A DNA stretch of 39,207 nucleotides from positions 1 to 39,207 of the forward strand of contig JAQVBK010000003.1 in the NCBI GenBank assembly GCA_028690365.1. The letters are read 5' to 3'. Position 1 is the first letter of the stretch. Each line of letters starts with the position of its first letter. The notes below the pieces were generated by a model. That model saw nothing but the letters and a program-made list of their open reading frames with translations. It did not search any database and was not told where the DNA came from. Position numbers and translations under genes: made by a program. This stretch comes from Candidatus Cloacimonadota bacterium. Lineage in GTDB: Bacteria > Cloacimonadota > Cloacimonadia > Cloacimonadales > JAQVBK01. Positions 20,035-30,260 of this stretch are shown piece by piece.

Positions 20035-20742
20035 TTACAAATCATTTATTTCTTCGTACAAATAATTGATAAGTTTATCTGCTAAGATTCCAATTATTCC
20101 CATCACAATTATATAAAAAGCCATACTCTGATATTGAAGTAGATAACGAAAATCTAATAATCTGAATCCCATTCCACTTTTCACTCCCAACATTTCTGCA
20201 GCTACCAGAGTTATCCAACCGATTCCCCATGTGAGTCGATAGAAATCTATGAGTTGTTTTTTCAGGATTGGCAACTCAATAAAAAAGAACACTTGCTTCA
20301 GATTTGCACCCAATACTGCAGCTTCATCCAGATATTCTCTCTCAATACCACCAAAAGCTTCGAGACAAAGTATTGTAACAGGAAAATACAATGCAATGAA
20401 CATTACTACCTGAATTGACAATTCTCCCAGCCCAAACCAGATAATCGAAAATGGAATCCAGGCAAATGGTGAAATGTGTCTCATAAAATTAAAAACTGGA
20501 AGAACTGATATCCTAAAAATCCGCTTCATAGATATCAGTTTTGCAGATATAATTGCAGCTACCCAGGAAAGGAGAGATATCACTGTTACTCTAATAACAG
20601 AGATTGTTACATCCATCAGTAAGAGCTTAATAGAGAAATTGAAAACTAAAGCATCTTTGAAGTCGATATTGAGACTTTGAATAAGCAGAGAGTAAAATAG
20701 AAGGAATATCCCAATAACTATGATAACTTTTAACAACCACAT
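20035..20742 (-). CDS. ABC transporter permease (SsuC/ThiY-partner type)
   Basis: RHISPFAWIPFSIIWFGLGELSIQVVMFIALYFPVTILCLEAFGGIEREYLDEAAVLGANLKQVFFFIELP. Confidence 0.85.
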   Translation of the reverse strand: MWLLKVIIVIGIFLLFYSLLIQSLNIDFKDALVFNFSIKLLLMDVTISVIRVTVISLLSWVAAIISAKLISMKRIFRISVLPVFNFMRHISPFAWIPFSIIWFGLGELSIQVVMFIALYFPVTILCLEAFGGIEREYLDEAAVLGANLKQVFFFIELPILKKQLIDFYRLTWGIGWITLVAAEMLGVKSGMGFRLLDFRYLLQYQSMAFYIIVMGIIGILADKLINYLYEEINDL

Positions 20743-21638
20743 TATTGAAAACTGTAATAAACTTCTTCAGATAAAGGAATGCGTGAGATATAGCCTTTTC
20801 GAAACATAGTTTCTGCAGCTCTTTTCTCAAAGTTCATTCCTTTAGTGTCAAGGCCAATTGAGTATTTTGTGTATCTAAGTGAAGGCAGAATAAGGGAATT
20901 TTCTATGTTATAGTATTTTGAAACGATATCAATGAGAAGAATGTCTGGTTTATTTTGAGGAAGCGATGTACCTAAAGCAGAGATTAACTCTTTCAATTGA
21001 ACCTCTTTTGTTCTAATATTTTTCTCATTCACTGCCAAATCGCAACAAGGATGTTCAGGGAAATAGTTGGAAAACCAATCAACAATTTTAAAATTATGTG
21101 ATAGTTTAAAAATAGAAGGTACATAATAACTCAGAGCATCTACCTGTTTTGATTCCAATGCTAACGCCATATCCATGGGGGTTCTGAAATAGACCAGTTC
21201 AGATGATTTAATTTGCAAAGAGTCCTTAAGCATTTCAAAAAAAATATCCAAAGTTGAACCGCGAAGAACACCAACTTTTTTATCGTTGAGTTCTTGAAGT
21301 CTGTCAATGTTCTGGTCGGCAATTATACCATCACTTTCTCTTTCCAGAAAAGAAGCAATTTTCACAGGAAGATTATTGGCTACATCTGACCAAACGTAAG
21401 TAAATGGCAAAATTGCAGCATCAATTCTGCCGGCTGACAAAGCCTCATTTGCTTCCCAACCTGAATTGAAGTAATATAGTTTGTAATCATTTTGATTTAG
21501 TCTATTCTCTTCAAATGCGATTAGGAGAGGCAGATAATCAAGAGATGGTTTAATTAACCCGATTCTCATATAATTATCTTTAGGTAAACATGATAGTAGG
21601 AAAATTAGTGTAATAATTGTAAGCTTTCTGATTTGCAT
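20742..21638 (-). CDS. NMT1/THI5-like ABC substrate-binding lipoprotein
   Basis: Lipobox LLSC; YLPLLIAFEENRL, GRIDAAILPFTYVWSDVANNLPVKIAS, LNDKKVGVLRGSTLDIFFEMLK; translationally coupled to the permease. Confidence 0.82.
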   Translation of the reverse strand: MQIRKLTIITLIFLLSCLPKDNYMRIGLIKPSLDYLPLLIAFEENRLNQNDYKLYYFNSGWEANEALSAGRIDAAILPFTYVWSDVANNLPVKIASFLERESDGIIADQNIDRLQELNDKKVGVLRGSTLDIFFEMLKDSLQIKSSELVYFRTPMDMALALESKQVDALSYYVPSIFKLSHNFKIVDWFSNYFPEHPCCDLAVNEKNIRTKEVQLKELISALGTSLPQNKPDILLIDIVSKYYNIENSLILPSLRYTKYSIGLDTKGMNFEKRAAETMFRKGYISRIPLSEEVYYSFQ

Positions 21639-21788
21639 AAAGTACTCCTTCCTAAGTTCAGTCAGGGTTGCTTCTGCAAAGCTTATTTCTTAACTGTACG
21701 TTGATTTTTATCAAAAAGTTATTTTGTCAATGATAACTATTTGAAACAAAGACATTTAACTATTTGATTATATGATCATTATATTGTA

Positions 21789-22679
21789 TTATCTGTATCC
21801 AAATTCCTTTATTGCGTTCTTTTTCTTGCGCCAGTCAGACTTGACTTTCACCCACAATTCAATTTGAGTACGACTGCCTGTCAATTTATAGCACTGACTT
21901 TCAGCAGCTTTTCTGATTTTTTTTATTTTTTCTCCGTTATTGCCAATGATGATTGCTTTTTGTGTATCTCTTTCAACCCAGATATTTGCCTGGATTAGAA
22001 TTTTATTGGGTAATTCTTCATATTTTTCCACAACAACTGCAGAAGAATAAGGAATCTCATCTTCATAATTGAGGAAAATCTGTTCCAGAATAGTCTCCTT
22101 AACAAAGAACCTCATAGGAAGATCGGATAATTGCTCAGTATCATAAAAAGGGGGATTGAAAGGTAGAAATGAAGTGACAACTTCTATAATATCTGAGAAA
22201 TCGTCTTTTTGGATTGCCGAAAGCGGAATAACAATTTCGAAATCTTGTTTTCTGAGGTTCTCAAGTTTTCTTTCCAGAACCTCTTCAGTAATGAGATCAA
22301 TTTTGTTCATTAAAGCAATTTTAGGGATGTCTTTTATTCTGGAAAGAGTTCTGATAACTTCAGTATCATATTCGGTCGGATAGGCGTTGGCATCAGTTAT
22401 AAACATGATTACATCAGAGTCTGTAAAAGCATTCTTTATGTATTCATTCATTTTATTGTGCAATTCGTAACGAGCTTTTACAAAGCCCGGGGTATCAAGA
22501 AAAATAATTTGTTTATTCGAGTCGTTAAGGATACCCTTTATGTTAACTCTTGTAGTCTGAGGTTTGGGGGAGATAATTGACAGTTTCTCTCCGATTAGTT
22601 TGTTACTGATTGTAGATTTACCTACATTTGATTTACCAACTATCGACACAAAGCCACAGCGGAATTCGCTATCATTCAT
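21789..22679 (-). CDS. era: GTPase Era
   Basis: CGFVSIVGKSNVGKSTISNKLIGEKLSIISPKPQTTRVNIKGIL; LDTPGFVKARYELHNKMNEYI; C-terminal KH domain. Confidence 0.95.
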   Translation of the reverse strand: MNDSEFRCGFVSIVGKSNVGKSTISNKLIGEKLSIISPKPQTTRVNIKGILNDSNKQIIFLDTPGFVKARYELHNKMNEYIKNAFTDSDVIMFITDANAYPTEYDTEVIRTLSRIKDIPKIALMNKIDLITEEVLERKLENLRKQDFEIVIPLSAIQKDDFSDIIEVVTSFLPFNPPFYDTEQLSDLPMRFFVKETILEQIFLNYEDEIPYSSAVVVEKYEELPNKILIQANIWVERDTQKAIIIGNNGEKIKKIRKAAESQCYKLTGSRTQIELWVKVKSDWRKKKNAIKEFGYR

Positions 22680-22687
22680 TTCTACTC

Positions 22688-23506
22688 CTATTCCAGAGTT
22701 TCAAATAGTCTTGGTGAGCTAATTTGTCCCTGATTTTTGTTTTCTCCATTCTTGTGTAAATTTTTCTTCAATACAACGACCTGCTCCAGCGAGGATAATT
22801 TAACAAATGGACTTATTATTGCCTTGATGAACACTTTGTCAGGTTCACTCACTAATTTATCCACTGTTCCAACGTAAAAACCCTGCGGAAAGATGGATGA
22901 GAGATTTGAAGTTATCAACGTGTCTGCAACACCGATGTCTTCTCCACGTCTGATCATAGACATAGTAAGATTTCCATATTCATCATTTTCTAAAATTCCC
23001 TGAACTCTGGAGCGTTTATCCATAACTGCTGCCTTGAAATCTGGATGATCAAAAGGTATTACCACTGATGTATTCAACGATGTAGATATAACCTTGCCAA
23101 TTATCCCTTTTGAGGTGATAACCGGATCATCTCTTTTTATTCTGTGCAAATCACCTCTGTTGATAATAAGATTCCTCTCATTGAAATTACCTGTAAAGCC
23201 AATTATATCTGCAACACTGAAGCCTTCTTTCCCAAATTCTGATGATACAGAAACGTTGCTGAGTCTGTTAAGCTCGTTCTGGAGATGATTATTTCTGATA
23301 ATTTCCGAATACAATTCTTCTTTCAGGGAGACATTTTCCAAAAGAGCTGTTCTAACTCTTTTTATCTCAAACACCGATTTGGTGAAAGGTAGAAATATTG
23401 TATTGCTTAAGAAATCTGCTTTTTTTATTCTGAAATTTGTAGTGCCCACAAAAAGAAGGAAAGATATCAACAGATAGAATATCAACTGTAGGCTATGACG
23501 CTGCAT
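22688..23506 (-). CDS. mreC: Rod shape-determining protein MreC
   Basis: Single N-terminal TM, coiled coil, ADIIGFTGNFNERNLIINRGDLHRIKRDDPVITSKGIIGKVI; lies directly after mreB. Confidence 0.92.
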   Translation of the reverse strand: MQRHSLQLIFYLLISFLLFVGTTNFRIKKADFLSNTIFLPFTKSVFEIKRVRTALLENVSLKEELYSEIIRNNHLQNELNRLSNVSVSSEFGKEGFSVADIIGFTGNFNERNLIINRGDLHRIKRDDPVITSKGIIGKVISTSLNTSVVIPFDHPDFKAAVMDKRSRVQGILENDEYGNLTMSMIRRGEDIGVADTLITSNLSSIFPQGFYVGTVDKLVSEPDKVFIKAIISPFVKLSSLEQVVVLKKNLHKNGENKNQGQISSPRLFETLE

Positions 23507-23562
23507 TATTACTCCGACTCACAAGTTATCTGTATGGAATAATGATGAACAAATTTTCATGC

Positions 23563-24603
23563 CTAATCTTCGACTTTGGTAATGAGGACTTTTCTGAACT
23601 CGTCCAGATTATCAAGTATTTTTCCGGCTCCCCTTACAACACATTTTAGTGGATCATTTATTCTATGAACAGGCAAGTCTACAGTTTCCATTAATTTTTT
23701 ATCTAATTGTTTCAGGCTTGCTCCACCACCGGTGAGAACTATACCTCTTGAGGCAATATCGGCTGCTAGTTCAGGCATGGTTCTTTCAAAAAGTCGCTTA
23801 ACAGCATCAATCATTGAGGTTATTGATTCACTGATTGCTTCTCTAATTTCTTCAGAAGAAATCTCTACAGTTACAGGATAGCCTGTCATAATGTTTCTAC
23901 CACGTACTTCCATTTTTAATTCTTTTTCCAGAGGTGCAGCAGAACCAATAGTTTTTTTAATCAACTCAGCTGTCTGTAAACCAACAAGTATGTTACTTTT
24001 CTTTCTAAGATAGTTCATTATATCTAAATCCAGTTTGTCTCCACCTAATCTGATAGAGTTGTGCACCACAATATGAGAAAGCGAAATAACGGCAATTTCT
24101 GTCGTTCCACCGCCTATATCCATTACCATGTTCCCCTGAGGTTTTGCTATAGGGAGATCTGCTCCGATAGCTGCTGCGATTGGTTCTGAAACAAGATATA
24201 CTTCTCTGGCTCCTGCATGCAGAGCACTATCTCTGACTGCTCTTTTTTCTACTTCTGTGATGCCGGAAGGTACACTGACAATAACTCTCGGTTTAATCAG
24301 GAGTCTTTTTTTCTGCGCCCGGAAGATTAAGTCTCTGAGCATGATTTCTGTTACCTGGAAGTCGGCAATAACACCATCTTTCAATGGTTTGATTACTTTT
24401 ACTTCATCAGGATTTTTTCCCAGCATATCCTTTGCGTCTTGTCCGATTGCAATGATTTTCTTATTGTCTCTGGAAACAGCTACTACTGAGGGTTCATCTA
24501 TAAGAATACCTATATTTTTTCGGTATACTAATGTATTTGCGGTACCAAGGTCAATTGCTATATCGTTGGTAAACATTCCAAAAAGGCTTTTAAAGTTAAA
24601 CAT
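23563..24603 (-). CDS. mreB: Rod shape-determining protein MreB
   Basis: NDIAIDLGTANTLVYRKNIGILIDEPSVVAVSRDN; MVMDIGGGTTEIAVISL; GIVLTGGGASLKQLDKKL; ATG at 24603 preceded by GGAGGG. Confidence 0.96.
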   Translation of the reverse strand: MFNFKSLFGMFTNDIAIDLGTANTLVYRKNIGILIDEPSVVAVSRDNKKIIAIGQDAKDMLGKNPDEVKVIKPLKDGVIADFQVTEIMLRDLIFRAQKKRLLIKPRVIVSVPSGITEVEKRAVRDSALHAGAREVYLVSEPIAAAIGADLPIAKPQGNMVMDIGGGTTEIAVISLSHIVVHNSIRLGGDKLDLDIMNYLRKKSNILVGLQTAELIKKTIGSAAPLEKELKMEVRGRNIMTGYPVTVEISSEEIREAISESITSMIDAVKRLFERTMPELAADIASRGIVLTGGGASLKQLDKKLMETVDLPVHRINDPLKCVVRGAGKILDNLDEFRKVLITKVED

Positions 24604-24744
24604 GTGCCCTCCACTGGACATTAAATTTCATAAATTAGATGTCTTTTTTTTTCTACTATTTTTATATGTCAAGCTTTGATGTGGAAAAGATTATCTTTAC
24701 AGTAAATATTGTGAATAGTGTAAATATTCATCAAATCTTGTTAA

Positions 24745-25308
24745 TTATTCCATTCTTGTTAATTCTACAAAATCACTTTGAGTATCAATGTCTTTTAAAA
24801 TGGCTTCATCATCCACTACGATACTTTTGAATCCTAAAGAATTTCTGACAGATTTTAAATTTGTTGCAGAAGCAGCTAATATTTCAGAAACTGATTCTTG
24901 CGAAATGATTACAGGATGTCCGTTTCTTCCTTGATATTGCGGAACAATAAAATGACCTTCTATGTCTATTAGTTTCTTAATTGTTTCAGTCTTTACAAAA
25001 GGTATATCACCGGGAGTTAGCATAATCTTTTCATAGTCCTGAAGTCTATTCAATCCTGCCTGAATAGATGAGAACATTCCAAGCCGATATTCTGCGTTAA
25101 AGATAAACTCTACTGTGCTGTAGTTCCTCAATACATCAATGATTCTTTCAGAGTCATTTCCTGTCACAACATATACTTTCTCAGCAAGCGGTGCTATAGA
25201 TAAAACTGTTTTTTCAATTATTGTTAAATTTCCAATAAATTTCAACAGTTTGTTTTCACCGAATCTAGATGATAATCCAGCAGCTAGTATAAGTCCGGCG
25301 ATTTTCAT
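24745..25308 (-). CDS. MobA/MocA-like NTP transferase (molybdenum-cofactor cytidylyltransferase-like)
   Basis: IAGLILAAGLSSRFGENKLL; MLTPGDIPFVKTETI; FIVPQYQGRNGHPVIIS. Confidence 0.8.
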   Translation of the reverse strand: MKIAGLILAAGLSSRFGENKLLKFIGNLTIIEKTVLSIAPLAEKVYVVTGNDSERIIDVLRNYSTVEFIFNAEYRLGMFSSIQAGLNRLQDYEKIMLTPGDIPFVKTETIKKLIDIEGHFIVPQYQGRNGHPVIISQESVSEILAASATNLKSVRNSLGFKSIVVDDEAILKDIDTQSDFVELTRME

Positions 25309-26495
25309 GACGACGTTTTTTTAAGGGAATTTGTTGCACCCACAATGTCTTTCAGACCGTGACCAGTTAATAGTATTACATTAGTGCTGTTTTCCTGAAG
25401 CTGATCAGCAATTTTGATAAAACCGGCAAAAGCAGCAGCGGCAGCAGGTTCAACAAATAACCCTTCCGAAGCAGCCAATTTTCTCTGCGCCTGCATAATT
25501 TCGTCATCTGTAACACTAATAACTTTTCCATTATGTTTCTTCAATTTAGACAGAGCGTAGAATCCACAACGAGGTACATTTACAGATATAGAATCAGCAT
25601 AGGTTTTTGCCTGATACAAAACAGGAAAACTTCCATTCTCAAACCCCTTTTGTAAAGAAGAGCTCCCTTCAGCCTGAACAGCATACAAGGTTGGAATATG
25701 AGTAATCAGACTCATGTTTAACAAATCTTCCAATCCTTTATAAACACCGGATAGGATTACACCATCTCCTGAAGGTATGAATATTACATCCGGAACTCTT
25801 AATAACTGACTGACAATCTCGAAAACAACAGTTTTCTTCCCTTCTATTGTAAGCGGATTAAACGCTGTATTCCGGCAAACGACCTCATAAGGTGATCTTA
25901 CGTAAAACTCTTTCATAGCTGTTTCAAAGGCTTCATCATAGCTTCCGTGCACTTTGATAACTTCTGCTCCATACATCAGTGATTGAACTATCTTTGCTTC
26001 GGGAGCTGACTCAGGTACGTAAATTTTTATTTTTTGTCTAGCTGAAGCTCCCACTCCCGCCATTGAGGAAGCCGCATTACCGGTGGAAGCTACAATAATT
26101 TCGTTGATACCAAAACTGCTGGCAAAAGCTGAAACGAGGTGGGAGGCGCGATCCTTAAGTGAACCGGTGGGGTTGAGAAAATCCAATTTAAAAAAAAGAT
26201 TACTCTGAAGTACACTCTTTGATAGATTTGCTGACTTAACAAGTGGGGTATTTCCAACCGGGAGTTTTGGAAAGTAATCTTCTCTTACGGGAAATGGTAT
26301 TGAAATTTTATCATATTTTGTAGCGAAATCATAAGCAATTTCAAGAATTCCCCGTAACGGCTGAGAGGAGTTATTCCTATCGCTGCAATTGGGACAAAGG
26401 TAGTTTTCGGGACTTATCTCCAATTCTTTCCCGCATTCACTACAACGGTAAAGGGCATTAGTAAAATTTATCTGCAACTTGCCCTCTATTTCCAT
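25305..26495 (-). CDS. Threonine synthase-like PLP enzyme with N-terminal zinc ribbon
   Basis: YRCSECGKELEISPENYLCPNCS; KLDFLNPTGSLKDRASHLV; VASTGNAASSMAGVGA; LLTGHGLKD. Confidence 0.85.
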   Translation of the reverse strand: MEIEGKLQINFTNALYRCSECGKELEISPENYLCPNCSDRNNSSQPLRGILEIAYDFATKYDKISIPFPVREDYFPKLPVGNTPLVKSANLSKSVLQSNLFFKLDFLNPTGSLKDRASHLVSAFASSFGINEIIVASTGNAASSMAGVGASARQKIKIYVPESAPEAKIVQSLMYGAEVIKVHGSYDEAFETAMKEFYVRSPYEVVCRNTAFNPLTIEGKKTVVFEIVSQLLRVPDVIFIPSGDGVILSGVYKGLEDLLNMSLITHIPTLYAVQAEGSSSLQKGFENGSFPVLYQAKTYADSISVNVPRCGFYALSKLKKHNGKVISVTDDEIMQAQRKLAASEGLFVEPAAAAAFAGFIKIADQLQENSTNVILLTGHGLKDIVGATNSLKKTSS

Positions 26496-27502
26496 CCGCG
26501 TCCACTGATGAGCAAAGATAAAAGCGCTTTGGAAGTGTGGAGACGATTCTCTGCTTCATCGTAGATTATGGAATGTTTGCTGTCCAAAACTTCATCAGTT
26601 ACTTCTTTATTGCGATCAGCCGGCAGGGCATGCATTATTTTAGAATCTTTCTTTGCTATAGCTAATCGGCGACTGTCATAAATCCAGTCTTTGTGTTTTT
26701 CCAGATTGTTCTGCATGGCTTTCTGGGTTTCTTCATTGTCTACATAATTATCGAAATAGCCAAATCCACCCCAGTTTTTGGGGATTACAATGTCGGCATT
26801 TTTAACTGCATCGTCCATTTCGTCGACAAAACTTATGTGTCCACCATTCTGTTCAGCATTGGTTTTGGCTTTATCAATAATATTTTTCTGGAGAGGAAAT
26901 TCTTTAGGATTGGCAACTGCAACATCCATACCAAATCTGGGGAAAAGCAGAATCTGTGATTGTGGAACTGATAAAGGTTTAGCGTGGGAAGTAGCATAAG
27001 CCCAAGTGACGGCAACTTTCAATCCTTTAAGATTTTTACCGTAATATTCCTGAATTGTCATTAGATCAGCAATTGCCTGTAGTGGGTGATAAACATCATC
27101 CTGCATGGAAATTACTGGTACATCAGAGTGCGTGGCAATGTCATTGAGATAGCGGTTCCCGATATTGTGAAAACAGTTTCTGATGGCAATACACTCACCC
27201 ATTCTGGATAAGACTTTTGCGGTATCTCTGGGAGTTTCGCCATGCGAAAGCTGCATTTTGCCGGGCGTTAAATCGTGGGCATGTCCGCCTAGCTGAGTCA
27301 TTCCTGCTTCCATGGAATTTCGGGTGCGGGTGGATTGTTCAAAAAAGAGCATAAACAAAGTTTTGTGCTTCAAATATTCGGGATATTCACCCATGGCATG
27401 TAATTTTTTTAATTCATTAGACCAATCTAAAACTGTTTCAATAGCCTGTTTTGACCAATCATCAAAAGTGATAAGATGTTTACCTCTGAGATTTGTTTCC
27501 AT
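26486..27502 (-). CDS. YgeW-like knotted carbamoyltransferase (AOTCase/OTCase superfamily)
   Basis: FFEQSTRTRNSMEAGMTQLGGHAHDLTPGKMQLSHGETPRDTAKVLSRM; DDVYHPLQAIADLMTI; VAVTWAYATSHAKPLSVPQS; MHALPADR. Confidence 0.82.
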   Translation of the reverse strand: METNLRGKHLITFDDWSKQAIETVLDWSNELKKLHAMGEYPEYLKHKTLFMLFFEQSTRTRNSMEAGMTQLGGHAHDLTPGKMQLSHGETPRDTAKVLSRMGECIAIRNCFHNIGNRYLNDIATHSDVPVISMQDDVYHPLQAIADLMTIQEYYGKNLKGLKVAVTWAYATSHAKPLSVPQSQILLFPRFGMDVAVANPKEFPLQKNIIDKAKTNAEQNGGHISFVDEMDDAVKNADIVIPKNWGGFGYFDNYVDNEETQKAMQNNLEKHKDWIYDSRRLAIAKKDSKIMHALPADRNKEVTDEVLDSKHSIIYDEAENRLHTSKALLSLLISGRGWK

Positions 27503-27775
27503 ATTTCCTCCTAATCTATCTATCTATAATTATAAATTGCCAAATGTGTGCTTACTATTTTCGGATATATTGTTAGTCAAGCAAATAAATAGCTAAATAA
27601 CTGAGGCAAAGTTGGCTATCTATCTACCAGACCAGAATCAAACCAGACCTGTTAAGATAAATAAACATAAAGATGAACAATATTTTATTGAAACAACGTA
27701 TGATAACTGCCTGACCAGTCTCAGTCCCGGATTTTTTGTTGACACAAAAACTGAGAAAAATGATTTGGAGTCAGT

Positions 27776-27852
<77 letters not shown>

Positions 27853-28038
27853 TTTTTGTAAAAAATCAACAATTTTCAAATTAATCTTTCTCACTTACGA
27901 TAAGATATTATTGTAAATATACCAATTCACAATGTATAATAATTTTTCCGATTTTCATGTATTTTTCATTTTATATTTCATTTTATTTTTTGTGAGAATG
28001 ATCCCTTTGGGAATAAAATGGTCTTCAGATTTTTATGT

Positions 28039-30045
28039 CTACTTAAACGCTTTCTTGTATGAAATCTGTTTGATTAAGCTGTAAAGAGTATAGACTGTTG
28101 TAGTACTCGCAAGACCTATACAGACATTTCTAATACTTTTCCCGGATTTATAGTCATCATAAAGAGAATCAGCTTTAATAGTATCTGTTGAGCTCTGATG
28201 ATCCGTGTAGGCGTTTTCGCTGGAAATGTGAAAGTAAGCTGCAGCGCCGCCAATGAAAAGAGTAGAACCCAGTCCAATCAATTTGTGAGTCTTCCAGAAA
28301 TCGGCTTTAGCCAGCATACTGCCGGAATATGTTTCCATGTTAAGTTCAAGTTTGAGTCTGTCGCCTTCAGCAATTTTGAATTTCTTCTCCGTATCAAGAA
28401 AGTTACTGTGTTTTGCTACCAGGGAATAATCACCAATCAGCAGAGAAATGCTGGCGGGAGAAATGTTTTCCAACTTATTGCCATTAAGAAAAAGGTCAGC
28501 TCCAACATCGGGACCAGGTTTGTCCTTTGCCTGACATTTTATGGAAACAATTCCCTCCATTGGTATTGGAGACAAAGAGACTTTATTGGTTTCACCTAAA
28601 GTGAGGAATACTTCTTTTTCATCACTGCGGTGTCGGTCGCGTTCAGCTCTGACACTATACTTTCCCGGTTTCAGTCTTTTTGAGACGAAACCGGTGCCAA
28701 CTGGTTCACCATTTATTATAAGCGAAGACTCATCAGCAGTAATTTCCAGAGTACCGAAATTTCTGGTCAATACCAGAGTTCTTTCAGTTTTTTCACCGTC
28801 TTTAACTTCCAATGCTTCTTCAGAATCTGCCCACAAATCTTTGGCTATACGAACATGATAACGACCGGAAGGCATTTTAGAGTTATGATAAGGAGTCTTT
28901 CCAACCGGAGCGTTATCAGTTCCCAAATAAACATCTGCTCCTGGTTCAGGACTTGAATTGATTGTTAACTCACCAAATGCCGGTTGTAATTCGACACTGA
29001 TAAACTTTTCATCACCGTCACTGATAGCAAAATCTTCAGTGTATTCATAGTAAAGATCGCTTTTAATTGTTATTCTGTGATTGCCGCTTTCAATCTGATT
29101 CTTTGAGGAGGGGGTACTGCCATAAGGCTTATTGTCCAGAGTAATAGTTGCTCCCTGGGGTGAACTGTTGACGGAAAGATAACCAAACTTTGGTTTTAGT
29201 ATAATTGTCCCTGGTGAAAAAGTTCCGTTTTCAGTTATGGTGAAGGTCATTGTCTGGGGATGGTATAGATTTTTCCGAAGGGTTAATTCATGTTCTCCCG
29301 GGAAAAGTTCGTCCACAGTAAAAGGTGTAACACCGACACGTTGAGAGTTGATGAGAATTTCTGCTCCTTCCGGTTCGGTTATGAGGTTGGCAAAACCGGT
29401 AAGTGGCATTTTCTGTGCTGAAGTACCGGGTATAAGCGTGATTTCTTCAGTTTTATCGTTGCTTAACTCAATATTCTGATTAGAAGTCTGAAAGCCATCT
29501 TTGGCAAATGTGAAGGTATAATTTCCAGCCGGTAAACGGAATACCGCCAGTCTATCTTTTGCCTGAACCGGAGCGAAATTATCTTTGCTGATATAAACAC
29601 CGGCTTCGTTGAGATTAAGTGTGAGGGTAAGCAGGTTGGCATCAGCGGAGATTACTGATATACCACGGTTGGTTATGGACATCTCATAGACCGTCCCTGA
29701 TTTTATCTCACCGATTCGTTCCCGCAATTCATATTTCAAATTACCAAATCCTTCTTTTTTGAAAGTAAAGAGTTTTGTGCCGGGACTGAAAAAAGCATGA
29801 TACTCCCCGCCTTTAGCTTCTAATTTATGCAAAAATGGTGAAACAACCAATAAATCATGGATTCCGGTACGGATAATGACCAGACCGACAAGATTCCCGT
29901 TGATATCTGTCTTTTCTCTTTGGTTCATTCTGGTTAGAGTAAGATTAGTTGGATTGAGGACAATATCCTGAGTGACGACAAATTCATCAGCTAAGAGGCA
30001 AAGAAAAGCTGATATTATCAGAAAAGCATACACGATAGATTTCAT
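28039..30045 (-). CDS. Exported PEGA-repeat protein (about five PEGA domains) with a C-terminal hydrophobic segment
   Basis: Repeats GYLSVNSSPQGATITLDNKPYGSTPSS, NLITEPEGAEILINSQRVGVTPF, GELTINSSPEPGADVYLG...PVGKTPY; signal peptide MKSIVYAFLIISAFLCLLA; ATG at 30045 preceded by ggagaataaa. Confidence 0.85.
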   Translation of the reverse strand: MKSIVYAFLIISAFLCLLADEFVVTQDIVLNPTNLTLTRMNQREKTDINGNLVGLVIIRTGIHDLLVVSPFLHKLEAKGGEYHAFFSPGTKLFTFKKEGFGNLKYELRERIGEIKSGTVYEMSITNRGISVISADANLLTLTLNLNEAGVYISKDNFAPVQAKDRLAVFRLPAGNYTFTFAKDGFQTSNQNIELSNDKTEEITLIPGTSAQKMPLTGFANLITEPEGAEILINSQRVGVTPFTVDELFPGEHELTLRKNLYHPQTMTFTITENGTFSPGTIILKPKFGYLSVNSSPQGATITLDNKPYGSTPSSKNQIESGNHRITIKSDLYYEYTEDFAISDGDEKFISVELQPAFGELTINSSPEPGADVYLGTDNAPVGKTPYHNSKMPSGRYHVRIAKDLWADSEEALEVKDGEKTERTLVLTRNFGTLEITADESSLIINGEPVGTGFVSKRLKPGKYSVRAERDRHRSDEKEVFLTLGETNKVSLSPIPMEGIVSIKCQAKDKPGPDVGADLFLNGNKLENISPASISLLIGDYSLVAKHSNFLDTEKKFKIAEGDRLKLELNMETYSGSMLAKADFWKTHKLIGLGSTLFIGGAAAYFHISSENAYTDHQSSTDTIKADSLYDDYKSGKSIRNVCIGLASTTTVYTLYSLIKQISYKKAFK

Positions 30046-30260
30046 TTTATTCTCCAACAGAATTTTTGAGCAAAAAAAAGGATTACGAGTCTGATGTCTA
30101 TAGTTTTGTTGAGAAAATTGAGAATAGGCATTTAATAGGGAATCAGTTTTGACAATCCGTAAAAAACTAGATTTCACAATTCAGATTGATAGCGATATGC
30201 ATCAGAAAAAAAATCATAGACAAATAATCTGATGCAAAGAATCTACCGCTCGGAGGATTT

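Noticed and set aside
24257-24679. 140-aa + strand ORF
   Set aside because: Antisense to mreB.
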